DNA of 64,000 bases from Arion vulgaris (lineage: Eukaryota > Mollusca > Gastropoda > Stylommatophora > Arionidae): the NCBI GenBank assembly GCA_020796225.1, contig CM036764.1, positions 21,218,733 to 21,282,732 on the forward strand, read 5' to 3'. The notes below the pieces were generated by a model. It searched no databases. It was not told the DNA's origin and saw only the letters and a program-made list of their open reading frames with translations. A program made the translations under genes and the position numbers. Shown in pieces: positions 1 through 9,975 of the stretch (the first letter of the stretch is position 1; each line of letters opens with the position of its first letter).

Positions 1-17
1 CCAACGCGCTACGAACA
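1..17 (-). repeat. SINE-D, 5' end only (cut by window edge)
   Basis: The first 17 bases are the reverse complement of the tRNA-like head of SINE-D (motif CGTAGCGCGTTGG) seen complete at 43713, 48045, 60125 and 62815. The body of this copy lies outside the window. Confidence 0.6.
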
Positions 18-175
18 CCTACTATAACAGACATATCAATGTTTTGCTATTATTAGTTCTTTTAAAGAAGAGCTAATATTAATTTTCAGCAAAATTGCTT
101 GTTATGTATATGCTTACAACAGCCATAAGAAATTATTCGGTAAAATCGACTCTGCTGAGGCAAATGCTTCAAGAT

Positions 176-436
176 TTTTTAAAAACCTGTCTTTACTGTC
201 TGTATTAACCGCTTTTAGGGAGGTTTAGGACAGGTTATGACTAATTGGGGACAGGGGGAACATGAACCTGGGGAATTTAATTTTAGCATAGCTAGTGCAG
301 TCACCGCGAAAGTGTTCATGTTAGGATTTCTTCTTTATGCCCCAGACAGAAAAAAGCTCATTGTCCTTACCGGGGATTGAACCCGGGTCTCTCGATTGGT
401 AGTCCGCGCCTAATGTATTCGACTAGACGCCCCTCA
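176..436 (-). repeat. SINE-C, full-length tRNA-derived SINE
   Basis: Read on the minus strand, the copy starts with a tRNA-like head containing an A-box-like and a B-box-like motif (GGGTTCAATCC), then a body that matches 35602-35880 and 38890-39125. It is flanked by direct repeats GCTTCAAGAT at 166-175 and 440-449, as expected for LINE-driven insertion. It has the internal RNA polymerase III promoter layout of a SINE and is not a working tRNA gene. Confidence 0.75.
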
Positions 437-639
437 AAGGCTTCAAGATAGCCATACCAAATTTACGCAAAATTGCGTTTCTGTTGTGGCTGGGTTGATT
501 TAAGAGATTGTCGCATACCATTCGTATGATAATATTGCAAATGTGAGCAGTACATATCATGCAATAAAAGCATTCATTTTACATTGAGACAATGTATTAT
601 AGTGTTGCCACCTCAAGATAATCACAATGTCAATATAGA

Positions 640-800
640 TGGAGACTGCAGTTTTACTATAAGTAAAACTATATAGAATTGCAATAGAATAAAACTATAT
701 AGAACAAAAACAATGACACTATACAGCTAATACAATATACAGTTTTTGTAATTGGTAAAACTTCAGTACTTTATTATTACATGTTTCGCACCTCAACATA
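640..800. repeat. R1 repeat, diverged fragment
   Basis: GACTGCAGTTTTAC, ACAATGACA, CAGTACTTTATT and GTTTCGC recur in the order seen in R1 copies at 4487, 54590 and 55290. Heavily diverged; boundaries are approximate. Confidence 0.35.
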
Positions 801-879
801 GTAAGTTACACGTTTCAGTGTCTGAGACTCGCCCATATCACATATCTGGCTAGAGTCACAAAACTACACTCATGCTTGC

Positions 880-1335
880 ATTCTGAGTGCTTCATTGAGT
901 ATGATCCGAAAGGTGAAGGCTGGTTCGGTGCGCAGACAATGCACTGAATCACTACAAGCGTCAACAGTTTGCAGAATCACACTTATCTTCGTTTCGGAGC
1001 ACATGTTCGTTGGCAATGAGAGAGTAGACAGGCTGGCTGGCTCTGCCACCATATTAGGAGTCGGTCAATGGATAGAGCTCATTCTGAACGCCCTCTTAGA
1101 GTGTGGCCGCAAAAATAATTTTTATTTAAACCAATCCACGTCAACTGCTGGATTCCAAGAGCTGGGATTGAAGATTGAAATGGCAAAAAAACAAAAACCA
1201 CACACAGCATAACAGGTATGTGAGTATCTCACCAATCAACATCGAACTGGTACGGTCAGACACTGGACGCTGTTGGAAATACTGCGAAGGAGATCGGAGC
1301 ACCTATGGACATGTCCGAGTGCAATGAAAATATTC
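880..1335 (+). pseudogene. LINE-4 RNase H domain and 3' end, decayed
   Basis: This is a remnant of the RNase H domain that some non-LTR retrotransposons carry after the reverse transcriptase. The peptide VGNERVDRLAG at about 1010-1045 matches the Asn and Asp positions of the motif seen better preserved at 16800-16870 (PGHAGVRGNERADRLAG). Here the Pro-Gly-His-Ala stretch has changed to SEHMF. After a stop at 1212 the family's terminal motif LRRRSEHLWTCP follows in another frame (about 1276-1320). Stops and frame changes show that it is dead. A third copy lies on the minus strand at 45235-45400. Confidence 0.7.
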
Positions 1336-1479
1336 CAAATTGAAACTGAAGTTAAACGGTTTCAAAATTTCTCCTTCAGTCTTGAGATTATTTACGCTTT
1401 ACTCGCCCATATGATAAGCTCACGGAGAGAACTATTCAGATCCCAGCTAACTAAGATAGTACACACCTTGAGAAAACAC

Positions 1480-1640
1480 GGCTAGAATATAACTAGAATG
1501 GGGCCTTTCCTGAACCCGCAGGAAAGAGAGAAAGTCTAGAAATTTACGGAGAAGAGATTTGGAGGCAGAGATTAAGGAAAACTTGGCATGAGTTTGTAAA
1601 GGGCCTATGCCCCAGTTGGGGTTTAAAAGGCACATGCGAG
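1480..1640 (+). pseudogene. LINE C-terminal end, decayed
   Basis: Translation gives pieces of the basic tail common to LINE ORF2 proteins (PEPAGKRESLEI, then WRQRLRKTW) and ends in KGLCPSWGLKGT, which resembles the last residues of such proteins. Frameshifts are present. The final codons lead directly into the tandem repeat at 1609-1850. Confidence 0.5.
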
Positions 1641-1850
1641 AGAGATCTGCCCCAACTGGGGTTTACAAAGCACGCGAGACGGAGAGATCTATACCAACTG
1701 GGGTTTTAAAGGCACATGAGAGAGATATTGCCCAAGTGGGGTTTAAAAGCAGACGAGAGGAGATCTGCCCTGGGGTTTTAAAGGCACATGATATATATAT
1801 ATATATCTGCCCAAACTGGGTTTTAAAGGGCACATGAGGGAGAGATCAAT
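1609..1850 (+). repeat. About 42-bp tandem repeat, six diverged units
   Basis: The unit contains ATCTGCCCCAACTGGGGTTT followed by an A-rich AAAAGGCACATGAGAGAG stretch. Unit starts fall near 1609, 1651, 1693, 1731, 1769 and 1808. One unit is partly replaced by (AT)n around 1789-1807. The first unit is the end of the LINE open reading frame at 1480-1640. Confidence 0.8.
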
Positions 1851-1859
1851 GTATTTATA

Positions 1860-2190
1860 TTTCACTGTATGTCCACGACCTTATTTGACTTGTTACAGAC
1901 GTATCTGATAAGAAGGACATTGACTATTATACGCCCAAGAATTTTTTGAGTTGAAACTTATTGGTCTTGCCGTTTCTTAGCAAGAAATGCACGTAGACAT
2001 GAGAAGATAAGAGAAGCTGTACATTATACTGTAAATAGTGCTGACAAAGGAAATGGTGCAGTTTGAAATGCAACTTTTGTGATGTGTGAGAAAATACGAC
2101 TATATAAATCTTACTGTACGTACGTTGTGTTGTTTAACGATGTTTTAGAAAGATATAGTGTCCTAAATCACATACATATACTGGAGTATG
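1860..2190. other. Stretch with no recognised feature
   Basis: AT-rich sequence between a LINE-derived repeat and a SINE. I see no exon signals with an open frame and no repeat match within the window. Confidence 0.5.
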
Positions 2191-2191
2191 T

Positions 2192-2290
2192 CTCTGTGAC
2201 AAAGTGGTCAATCCGTTTGCCTTGCGATTTGAAGGTCGTTGGTTTGAATCAGAACTGCGTCGTCGTTATGCGTGCACCGTAGTGTGGTCA
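2192..2290 (+). repeat. SINE-A, tRNA-like head only
   Basis: GTGACAAAGTGGTCAATCC (A-box region) and GGTCGTTGGTTTGAATC (B-box region) align with the SINE-A head at 35235-35298 on the minus strand. The body is missing, so this is a truncated or recombined copy. Confidence 0.55.
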
Positions 2291-2399
2291 CCTCAATGTA
2301 GTATATGCATGTTTCTGGAAATGCGTAGGATTATTGCTTGTAAAAGGAAAGTAAAGGAACCCTTTCATACCTCGTGGTATATAGGTCAATACAGTGTTA

Positions 2400-2613
2400 G
2401 GCCTGTATTTTTCATTGACCGTCGGCACACAATGGGTGATGTGGTCAGCATCACGCCGGCCGCCTTTACTTTCCCAGAGCATGTCTGGTACCCAGTTGAC
2501 CTGGGTCGACCTGAGAGCCGTCGTGGTCGGGAAAAATTCCAGCGCATTGCGGAACTGAACCCAGACCACCATCCGAAGCGAGTTCACTAACAACTACGCT
2601 ACAGCGGCTCTCT
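2400..2613 (-). repeat. SINE-F, GC-rich tRNA-derived SINE
   Basis: On the minus strand the copy opens with a tRNA-like head (GTAGCGTAGTTGTTAG as A box, GGGTTCAGTTCC as B box), followed by a GC-rich body with GGTCGACCCAGGTCAACTGG and AAAGGCGGCCGGCGTGATGC. It is the only copy in the window. The open frames on both strands here follow from the GC-rich SINE body and are not genes. Confidence 0.6.
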
Positions 2614-2697
2614 TATTGCTTGTACTTTGTGCAATTATTTTGTTATGCGGCGTGCTGTTTCATGGAGAAACCAAACGATATGTGGAAACTCGGTGCA

Positions 2698-3849
2698 ATG
2701 CAGTCCGTTGTCTTTAAACCTTATATACATACATATAGACTAACAATGCAGTCCGTTGTCTTTAAACCTTATATACATACATATAGACTAACAATGCAGT
2801 CCGTCGTCTTTAAACCTTATATACATACATATAGACTAACAATGCAGTCCGTTGTCTTTAAACCTTATATACATACATATAGACTAACAATGCAGTCCGT
2901 TGTCTTTAAACCTTATATACATACATATAGACTAACAATGCAGTCCGTTGTCTTTAAACCTTATATACATACATATAGACTAACAATGCAGTCCGTCGTC
3001 TTTAAACCTTATATACATACATATAGACTAACAATGCAGTCCGTCGTCTTTAAACCTTATATACATACATATAGACTAACAATGCAGTCCGTCGTCTTTA
3101 AACCTTATATACATACATATAGACTAACAATGCAGTCCGTCGTCTTTAAACCTTATATACATACATATAGACTAACAATGCAGTCCGTCGTCTTTAAACC
3201 TTATATACATACATATAGACTAACAATGCAGTCCGTCGTCTTTAAACCTTATATACATACATATAGACTAACAATGCAATCCGTCGTCTTTAAACCTTAT
3301 ATACATACATATAGACTAACAATGCAGTCCGTCGTCTTTAAACCTTATATACATACATATAGACTAACAATGCAGTCCGTTGTCTTTAAACCTTATATAC
3401 ATACATATAGACTAACAATGCAGTCCGTCGTCTTTAAACCTTATATACATACATATAGACTAACAATGCAGTCCGTCGTCTTTAAACCTTATATACATAC
3501 ATATAGACTAACAATGCAATCCGTTGTCTTTAAACCTTATATACATACATATAGACTAACAATGCAGTCCGTTGTCTTTAAACCTTATATACATACATAT
3601 AGACTAACAATGCAATCCGTCGTCTTTAAACCTTATATACATACATATAGACTAACAATGCAATCCGTGTCTTTAAACCTTATACATACATATAATAACA
3701 ATGATCCGTCGTCTTTAAACCTTATATACATACATATAGACTAACAATGCAATCCGTCGTCTTTAAACCTTATATACATACATATAGACTAACAATGCAG
3801 TCCGTTGTCTTTAAACCTTATATACATACATATAGACTAACAATGCAAT
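2698..3849 (+). repeat. 48-bp minisatellite, about 24 units
   Basis: Twenty exact-length 48-bp units run from 2698 to 3657, followed by about four damaged units ending at the MITE at 3850. The unit starts ATGCAGTCCG and ends ACTAACA. Because 48 is a multiple of three, the plus strand stays open as a 16-residue peptide repeat (MQSVVFKPYIHTYRLT), giving a 374-codon frame from 2620. Only two positions vary among the first 20 units (CAG/CAA and GTT/GTC). I take the frame as a by-product of unit length; no splice sites or conserved protein support it. Confidence 0.95.
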
Positions 3850-4007
3850 CAGTGGCGGTAGTCATTAAGGGCCAGTGGGCGACTCCACAAAAATAATGTA
3901 TAACGTGTATTTATTATTTTATAAATTAAAATATAGCAACCAAAACCATGATTTATCTGGAAAAAATGTCTGGCCCCACCAACAAAAATGACCACGAGCC
4001 GCCACTG
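3850..4007. mobile_element. hAT-type MITE, 158 bp, TIR CAGTGGCGG
   Basis: The element starts CAGTGGCGG and ends CCGCCACTG, a perfect 9-bp inverted repeat. The flanking 8-bp duplications AATGCAAT at 3842-3849 and 4008-4015 match exactly; 8-bp duplications are typical of hAT elements. The left duplication is the start of a 48-bp satellite unit, so the MITE jumped into that array. The same family lies at 55337-55758. Confidence 0.9.
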
Positions 4008-4486
4008 AATGCAATAATGTAATATATCTTCTTCTTCTGCGATCAGTTTCATATCCTCACGGGTTTAAACAGGGCAATAAGTTGCCTCCATGAATTCAGT
4101 TGATACAAAAATATAGACTGTTTTGCAGAGTTTTTGGTGGCACATTGACAGTGCCGGATTAGGCCAGCGCGGGGCCTGTAGCAAATTTTACGGCGGGGCC
4201 CTAGGTTTTGTATGATAATAAATAATAATACACAACTTTTACAAACAAACTTGTCTCGATTTAATGTGAGCAAATTTAGAGATAATACTAGACAAATCAA
4301 TTTCTATAAGTAAATTACATTCAATGTTCATTAAGGTGAGGTTATTTAGGCGATCTTGTCCCATCGTGTTCCTTAACTCACTTTTATACGCTTTAATGTT
4401 GAAAAAGAAAGTTTTCCGCTACAGTTAGTAATCATTAAATACAAGTAAATTCGTAAGACTATTTCTACATTTGGGAATAATCACAA

Positions 4487-4640
4487 TATAGACGAGACTG
4501 CAGTAAAACTATTTGATTGGCAAAACACGTAATCACAAAGTCCTGTAGTTTTACAAATTACACAAACAATGACAACATACAGCAACATTTCGACCAACAA
4601 GGCCTTTATCAAGCAAACGAACAACAGGAGTGACGAATTT
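4487..4640. repeat. R1 repeat copy
   Basis: GACTGCAGTAAAACTATTTG, AAACACGTAATCACAAAGT, CAACATTTCGACCAACAAGG and CCTTTATCAAGCAAACGA align with the R1 copies at 54590 and 55290. It sits inside the hAT relic. Its class is uncertain; the reverse-strand motif TTGATAAAGGCC with GAAA resembles 3' modules of Penelope-like elements. Confidence 0.65.
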
Positions 4641-4649
4641 TTAAATCAA

Positions 4650-4775
4650 TAATTATAATGCATACACTAAACGTTGTTTTTCATCATGTGGCCAACTTGT
4701 ATGAGAATATGTTCGGTAGTTTTTTTCTGTGAATTGTTAAAAAGACAAACCTAGTTCTGGGTGGGTCTCCCGTAA
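4650..4775. repeat. Half of a TTAA fold-back element
   Basis: CATGTGGCC, TTTTTTCTGTGAATT and CTGGGTGGGTCTCCCG match one arm of the fold-back element at 47408-47901. Only one arm is present, inside the hAT relic. Confidence 0.6.
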
Positions 4776-5251
4776 TAGTTTTGACCACGACAGTCTTTGA
4801 TATCAATGCCATTTTTCTTTAAAACATCAAGTAAACTTTGGGCGAGTTGTTCAGCAGTATGACCTTCCATAACCAAGAACTTCACAAACCTTTCCACTGG
4901 TCAGATGGTAACACATAGCGCACTATTATAGTGAGCTGGTTCACATGCGAAATGTCTGGAGTATAGTCCAGTGATACGGAATAGTACTTGCATTTCTTAA
5001 TTTAGCAAATATTATGATCCAGCGTATGTTCCTTTCCTTTATTTGTATAAGTATTTATATACTGAGACAGAAAAATAAATAACATAAATAAGAAAAAATG
5101 AGAGGGTGATATTATTGCCCACCTCCCAACCTTAGTTCCTTGTTTATGACTAGTGACAGCTTAGCTCTGTCACATAGTCGGGGCCCCAGAAGCGCGGGGC
5201 CCGTATCATTTGCTACTTCTGCTACTAGGCTAAACCGGCGCTGCCCATTGA

Positions 5252-5787
5252 GGTATAACGGACATTGAAGACCTTTTCAATCTCAAAGGCACAATCTCAG
5301 TGTTGTTTCAGCTGCCAGCACGTCCCGATTATATACTTTTTAATCATAGCTTTTCCTTTTGTTAAGCAAAGCATAGATGCCATACTCCTTAGTTGGTTGG
5401 TGGAGTGAGTAGACTCGCTCTGCCCAAATAATCATCCCACAAGTTGTGACCCTTCTGACCTTTATGTGCTACTTCAATTAGTCCTGGTTTCAACTATGAA
5501 AATTATGGTAAACCTACCAGTAAGTGTTCGGCTGTTATGAACTTCATACAAACAGATACACAGATAAATGGTTTCAATTCTGAAACCACGTTATAGATAT
5601 TGTCTCAGTGTGTTGTGGCATTTGTGTACCTGGAACATTATGCGCTGGTCCAGTCAGGGGAGCTACCGATAGATAAACTTGTGTCGTGGGTTTGAATCTA
5701 ATCAAACATTTTCTAATAGTTAAAAATGTCGGTACAACCGTGGCCATCGGCAACGTAAGGCCGACTAGCTCAGACGGAAAATTACTA
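5252..5787. other. Stretch with no recognised feature
   Basis: Unassigned. One short motif, GGCCGACTAGCTCAGACGG near 5760, recurs at about 34498, so part may be the end of an unrecognised interspersed repeat. Confidence 0.45.
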
Positions 5788-5791
5788 TTAA

Positions 5792-6004
5792 CCCTTTAGC
5801 TGCTAAGGACGTGTATTTTTCCAATTCCCTGATAAAGATGTGTTAACATGTCTGTTAATATCTCTAGTCTGTGGGCTAAAGACGTGTTAACACGTTATAC
5901 ATGTCTACTGTCACTGTTATAGGCGTACATTCACGTTTGTGACATAGAAACAAAGAGTAGCTATGTTTAGGTCCGTCTTTGGAAAGTATGTAGCAGCGAA
6001 AGGG
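5792..6004. mobile_element. piggyBac-like MITE, 213 bp
   Basis: Termini CCCTTTAGCTGC and GCAGCGAAAGGG are inverted repeats with one mismatch, flanked on both sides by TTAA (5788-5791 and 6005-6008). TTAA target sites and CCC/GGG ends are characteristic of piggyBac elements. There is no coding capacity. A blurred second copy of its right half appears at about 9985-10075. Confidence 0.8.
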
Positions 6005-6008
6005 TTAA

Positions 6009-6600
6009 ATGGGGCTGTGATAGTTTGAAATCTGGTCAAATTTACAATTATGAGTCCATTCGAAATTATTACAAATGTTAATATTGATTTCCTTATCTTA
6101 AAACTTGATAGTACCTGTTTAGCAAGTTGTGTTGTAAATTGATTAGTCTTTTCATATACGAAATGTAAGCACGGAAGTCATTTAATGTTGCTACCCCCCT
6201 TCTGTTTGAGCCACGGTAAACAACACGTTCATTAAAGAAACCGGGTCGAATACGAATAGAAGTTGTAAACATTTTAAAATTACTAAGGTCGGTCCAGGAA
6301 ATAGAGTTTAGTACAAGTAAGAGTGAAGGTGCTGTATTTTGAATTTCAATAGATTTGTTGTGTGAATGGTAGATAAATTACAACATTTCAGTGTTTTGCA
6401 GACAAATTAAGCACCTTGACACAGTGGATTAGAAGATTAGGTTTTCTTGAATAACCAAGCACGGAAAGCCAAATGAAAGCTTAAACTGTTTGGCACAAAG
6501 CAGTACAACAGTCATTAAAACAGATAACATAAGACAACAAGTAATTAGAAGTCCGTATTTTAGTCGAACTTATGTCAGGATTTAGGAAGTTTAGCTTGTC
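6009..6600. other. Left flank of the 28-bp satellite
   Basis: No gene is seen. The stretch matters because fragments of it recur in the same order at 10075-10675 (for example GAAATAGAGTTTAGTAC near 6299, and CTTGTCTAGAATGAAATAG at the array edge). Confidence 0.5.
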
Positions 6601-6613
6601 TAGAATGAAATAG

Positions 6614-9600
6614 GAAGTACTTGACAACAAGTGGAAGGAAAGTAGCATTGACAACAAGTGGAAGAGAGTAGCATTGACAACAAGTGGAAAGAGAGAGTAG
6701 CATTGACGAACAAGTGGAAGAGAGTAGCATTGACAACAAGGAAAGAGAGTAGCACTGTGAAACAAGTGGAAGAAAGTAGCATTGACAGACAAGTGGAAAG
6801 AGTAGCATTGACAACAAGTGGAAGAGAAGTAGCATTGACAACAAGTGGAAGTAGAGTAGCATTGAGAACAAGTGGAAGAGAGAGTAGCATTGACACATGG
6901 AAGAGAGTAGCATTGAGAACAAGTGGAAGAGAGAGTAGCATTGACAACAAGTGGAAGAGAGAGTAGCATTGAGAACAAGTGGAAGAGAGAGTAGCATTGA
7001 CAACAAGTGGAAGAGAGAGTAGCATTGACAACAAGTGGAAGAGAGAGTAGCATTGACAACAAGTGGAGAGAGAGTAGCATTGACAACAAGTGGAAGAGAG
7101 AGTAGCATTGACAACAAGTGGAAGAGAGTAGCATTGACAACAAGTGGAAGAGAGAGTAGCATTGACAACAAGTGGAAGAGAAAGTAGCATTGACAACAAG
7201 TGGAAGAGAGAGTAGCATTGACAACAAGTGGAAGAGAGAGTAGCATTGACAACAAGTGGAAGAGAGAGAGTAGCATTGACAACAAGTGGAAGAGAGAGTA
7301 GCATTGAAACAAGTGGAAGAAGAGTAGCATTGACAACAAGTGGAAGAGAGAGTAGCATTGACAACAAGTGGAAGAGAGAGTAGCATTGACAACAAGTGGA
7401 AGAGAAAGTAGCATTGACAACAAGTGGAAGAGAGAGTAGCATTGACAACAAGTGGAAAGAGAGTAGCATTGACAACAATGGAAGAGAGTAGCATTGACAA
7501 CAAGTTGAAGAGAGAGTAGCATTGACAACAAGTGGAAGAGAGAGTAGCATTGACAACAAGTGGAAGAGAGAGTAGCATTGACAACAAGTGGAAGAGAGAG
7601 TAGCATTGACAACAAGTGGAAGAGAGAATAGCATTGACAACAAGTGGAAGAGAGAGTAGCATTGACAACAAGTGGAAGAGAGAGTAGCATTGACAACAAG
7701 TGGAAGAGAGAGTAGCATTGACAACAAGTGGAAGAGAGAGTAGAATTGACAACAAGTGGAAGAGAGAGTAGCATTGACAACAAGTGGAAAAGAGAGTAGC
7801 ATTGACAACAAGTGGAAGAGAGAGTAGCATTGACAACAAGTGGAAGAGAGAGTAGCATTGACAACAAGTGGAAGAGAGTAGCATTGACAACAAGTGGAAG
7901 AGAGAGTAGCATTGACAACAAGTGGAAGAGAGAGTAGCATTGACAACAAGTGGAAGAGAGAGTAGCATTGAAACAAGTGGAAGAGAGTAGACTTGAAACA
8001 AGTGGAAAAAGAGTAGCATTGACAACAAGTGGAAGAGAAAGTAGCATTGACAACAAGTGGAAGAGAGAGTAGCATTGACAACAAGTGGAAGAAGATAGCA
8101 TTGACAACAAGTGGAAGAGAGAGTAGCATTGACAACAAGTGGAAAAGAGAGTAGCATTGACAACAAGTGGAAGAGAGAGTAGCATTGACAACAAGTGGAA
8201 GAGAGAGTAGCATTGAGAACAAGTGGAAGAGAGAGTAGCATTGACAACAAGTGGAAGAGAGAGTAGCATTGACAACAAGTGGAAGAGAGTAGCATTGACA
8301 ACAAGTGGAAGAAGAATAGCATTGACAACAAGTGGAAGAGAGTAGCATTGACAACAAGTGGAAGAGAGAGTAGCATTGACAACAAGTGGAAGAGAGAGTA
8401 GCAATGACAACAAGTGGAAGAGAGAGTAGCATTGACAACAAGTGGAAGAGAGAGTAGCATTGACAACAAGTGGAAGAGAGAGTAGCATTGACAACAAGTG
8501 GAAGAGAGAGTAGCATTGACAACAAGTGGAAGAGAGAGTAGCATTGACAACAAGTGGAAGAGAGAGTAGCATTGAAAACAAGTGGAAGAGAGAGTAGCAT
8601 TGACAACAAGTGGAAAATAGAGTAGCATTGACAACAAGTGGAAGAGAGAGTAGCATTGACAACAAGTGGAAGAGAGGTAGCATTGACAACAAGTGGAAGG
8701 AGAGTAGCATTGACAACAAGTGGAAGAGAGAGTAGCATTGACAACAAGTGGAAGAGAGAGTAGCATTGACAACAAGTGGAAGAGAGAGTAGCATTGACAA
8801 CAAGTGGAAGAGAGAGTAGCATTGACAACAAGTGGAAGAGAAAGTAGCATTGACAACAAGTGGAAGAGAGAGTAGCATTGACAACAAGTGGAAGAGAGAG
8901 TAGCATTGACAACAAGTGGAAGAGAAGTAGCATTGACAACAAGTGGAAGAGAGGTAGCATTGACAACAAGTGGAAGAGAGAGTAGCATTGACAACAAGTG
9001 GAAGAGAGAGTAGCATTGACAACAAGTGGAAGAGAGAGTAGCATTGACAACAAGTGGAAGAGAGAGTAGCATTGACAACAAGTGGAAGAGAGAGTAGCAT
9101 TGACAACAAGTGGAAGAGAGTAGCATTGACAACAAGTGGAAGAGAGAGTAGCATTGACAACAAGTGGAAGAGAGAGTAGCATTGACAACAAGTGGAAAAT
9201 AGAGTAGCATTGACAACAAGTGGAAGAGAGAGTAGCATTGACAACAAGTGGAAGAGAGAGTAGCATTGACAACAAGTGGAAGAGAGAGTAGCATTGACAA
9301 CAAGTGGAAGAGAGGTAGCATTGACAACAAGTGGAAGAGAGAGTAGCATTGACAACAAGTGGAAGAGAGTAGCATTGACAACAAGTGGAAGAGAGAGTAG
9401 CATTGACAACAAGTGGAAGAGAAAGTAGCATTGACAACAAGTGGAAGAGAGAGTAGCATTGACAACAAGTGGAAGAGAAGTAGCATTGACAACAAGTGGA
9501 AGAAGATAGCATTGACAACAAGTGGAAGAGAGAGTAGCATTGACAACAAGTGGAAGAGAGAGTAGCATTGACAACAAGTGGAAGAGAGAGTAGAAGATTG

Positions 9601-9975
9601 ACAACAAGTGGAAGAGAGAGTAGCATTGACAACAAGTGGAAGAGAGAGTAGCATTGACAACAAGTGGAAGAGAGAGTAGCATTGACAACAAGTGGAAGAG
9701 AGTAGCATTGACAACAAGTGGAAGAGAAGTAGCATTGACAACTGGAAGGAGAGTAGCATTGACCAAGTGAAGAGAGTAGCATTGAGAACAGGTGGAAGAG
9801 AAGTAGCATTGACAACAAGTGGAAAATAGCATTGGACAACAAGTGGAAGAGAGGTAGCACTGACAACAAGTGGAAGAGTCTTGACAAAAGTGAAGTAGCA
9901 TTAACACTAGTGGAAGAGAGAGTTATTGACAACAAGTGGAAGAGTAGCATTGACAACAAGTGGAAGAGAGTAGCA
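6614..9975. repeat. 28-bp satellite, main block (about 118-120 units)
   Basis: The plus-strand unit is GTAGCATTGACAACAAGTGG followed by AAGAGAGA. The centre is homogeneous; both edges carry more substitutions and indels, the usual pattern of unequal exchange. The minus strand of the unit has no stop codon in any frame, which leaves three overlapping frames of about 1,090-1,120 codons (6481-9759, 6575-9907, 6600-9959). They are translations of the repeat, not proteins: one peptide cycle simply moves between frames. Confidence 0.97.

Larger units (their letters stand above)
4235..4998 (-). pseudogene. hAT transposase, two fragments of a dead gene
   Basis: Read right to left, about 4998-4780 encodes SVSLDYTPDISHVNQLTIIV, then after a frameshift PVERFVKFL, GHTAEQLAQSLLDVL and NGIDIKDCRGQ. 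This wording is typical of hAT transposases annotated as DUF4371 or zinc-finger MYM-like. About 4440-4235 encodes GKLSFSTLKRI, then after a one-base shift SELRNTMGQDRLNNLTL and ISKFAHIKSR, matching the C-terminal hAT dimerisation region. The catalytic core between them is gone and replaced by other repeats. It cannot make an active enzyme. Confidence 0.8.
4149..5243. mobile_element. hAT transposon relic, 1,095 bp, TIR CAGTGCCGG
   Basis: The left end CAGTGCCGGATTAGGCC and the right end, reverse complement CAGCGCCGGTTTAGCC, form imperfect terminal inverted repeats. The flanks CACATTGA (4141-4148) and CCCATTGA (5244-5251) are an 8-bp duplication with one mismatch. It contains two pieces of a hAT transposase on the minus strand, and foreign repeats (R1 at 4487, a TTAA-element fragment at 4650) between them. 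Confidence 0.85.

Noticed and set aside
2620..3744. A 374-codon frame with a perfect 16-residue repeat
   Set aside because: It follows from the 48-bp unit length. The non-repeat ends have no resemblance to any protein. The silent-site pattern is recorded as a finding only.
6481..9959. Three minus-strand reading frames of 1,092, 1,110 and 1,119 codons
   Set aside because: They are the same 28-bp satellite read in three frames; the peptide cycle moves between frames with every length change. There is no start context, conserved domain or splice signal.
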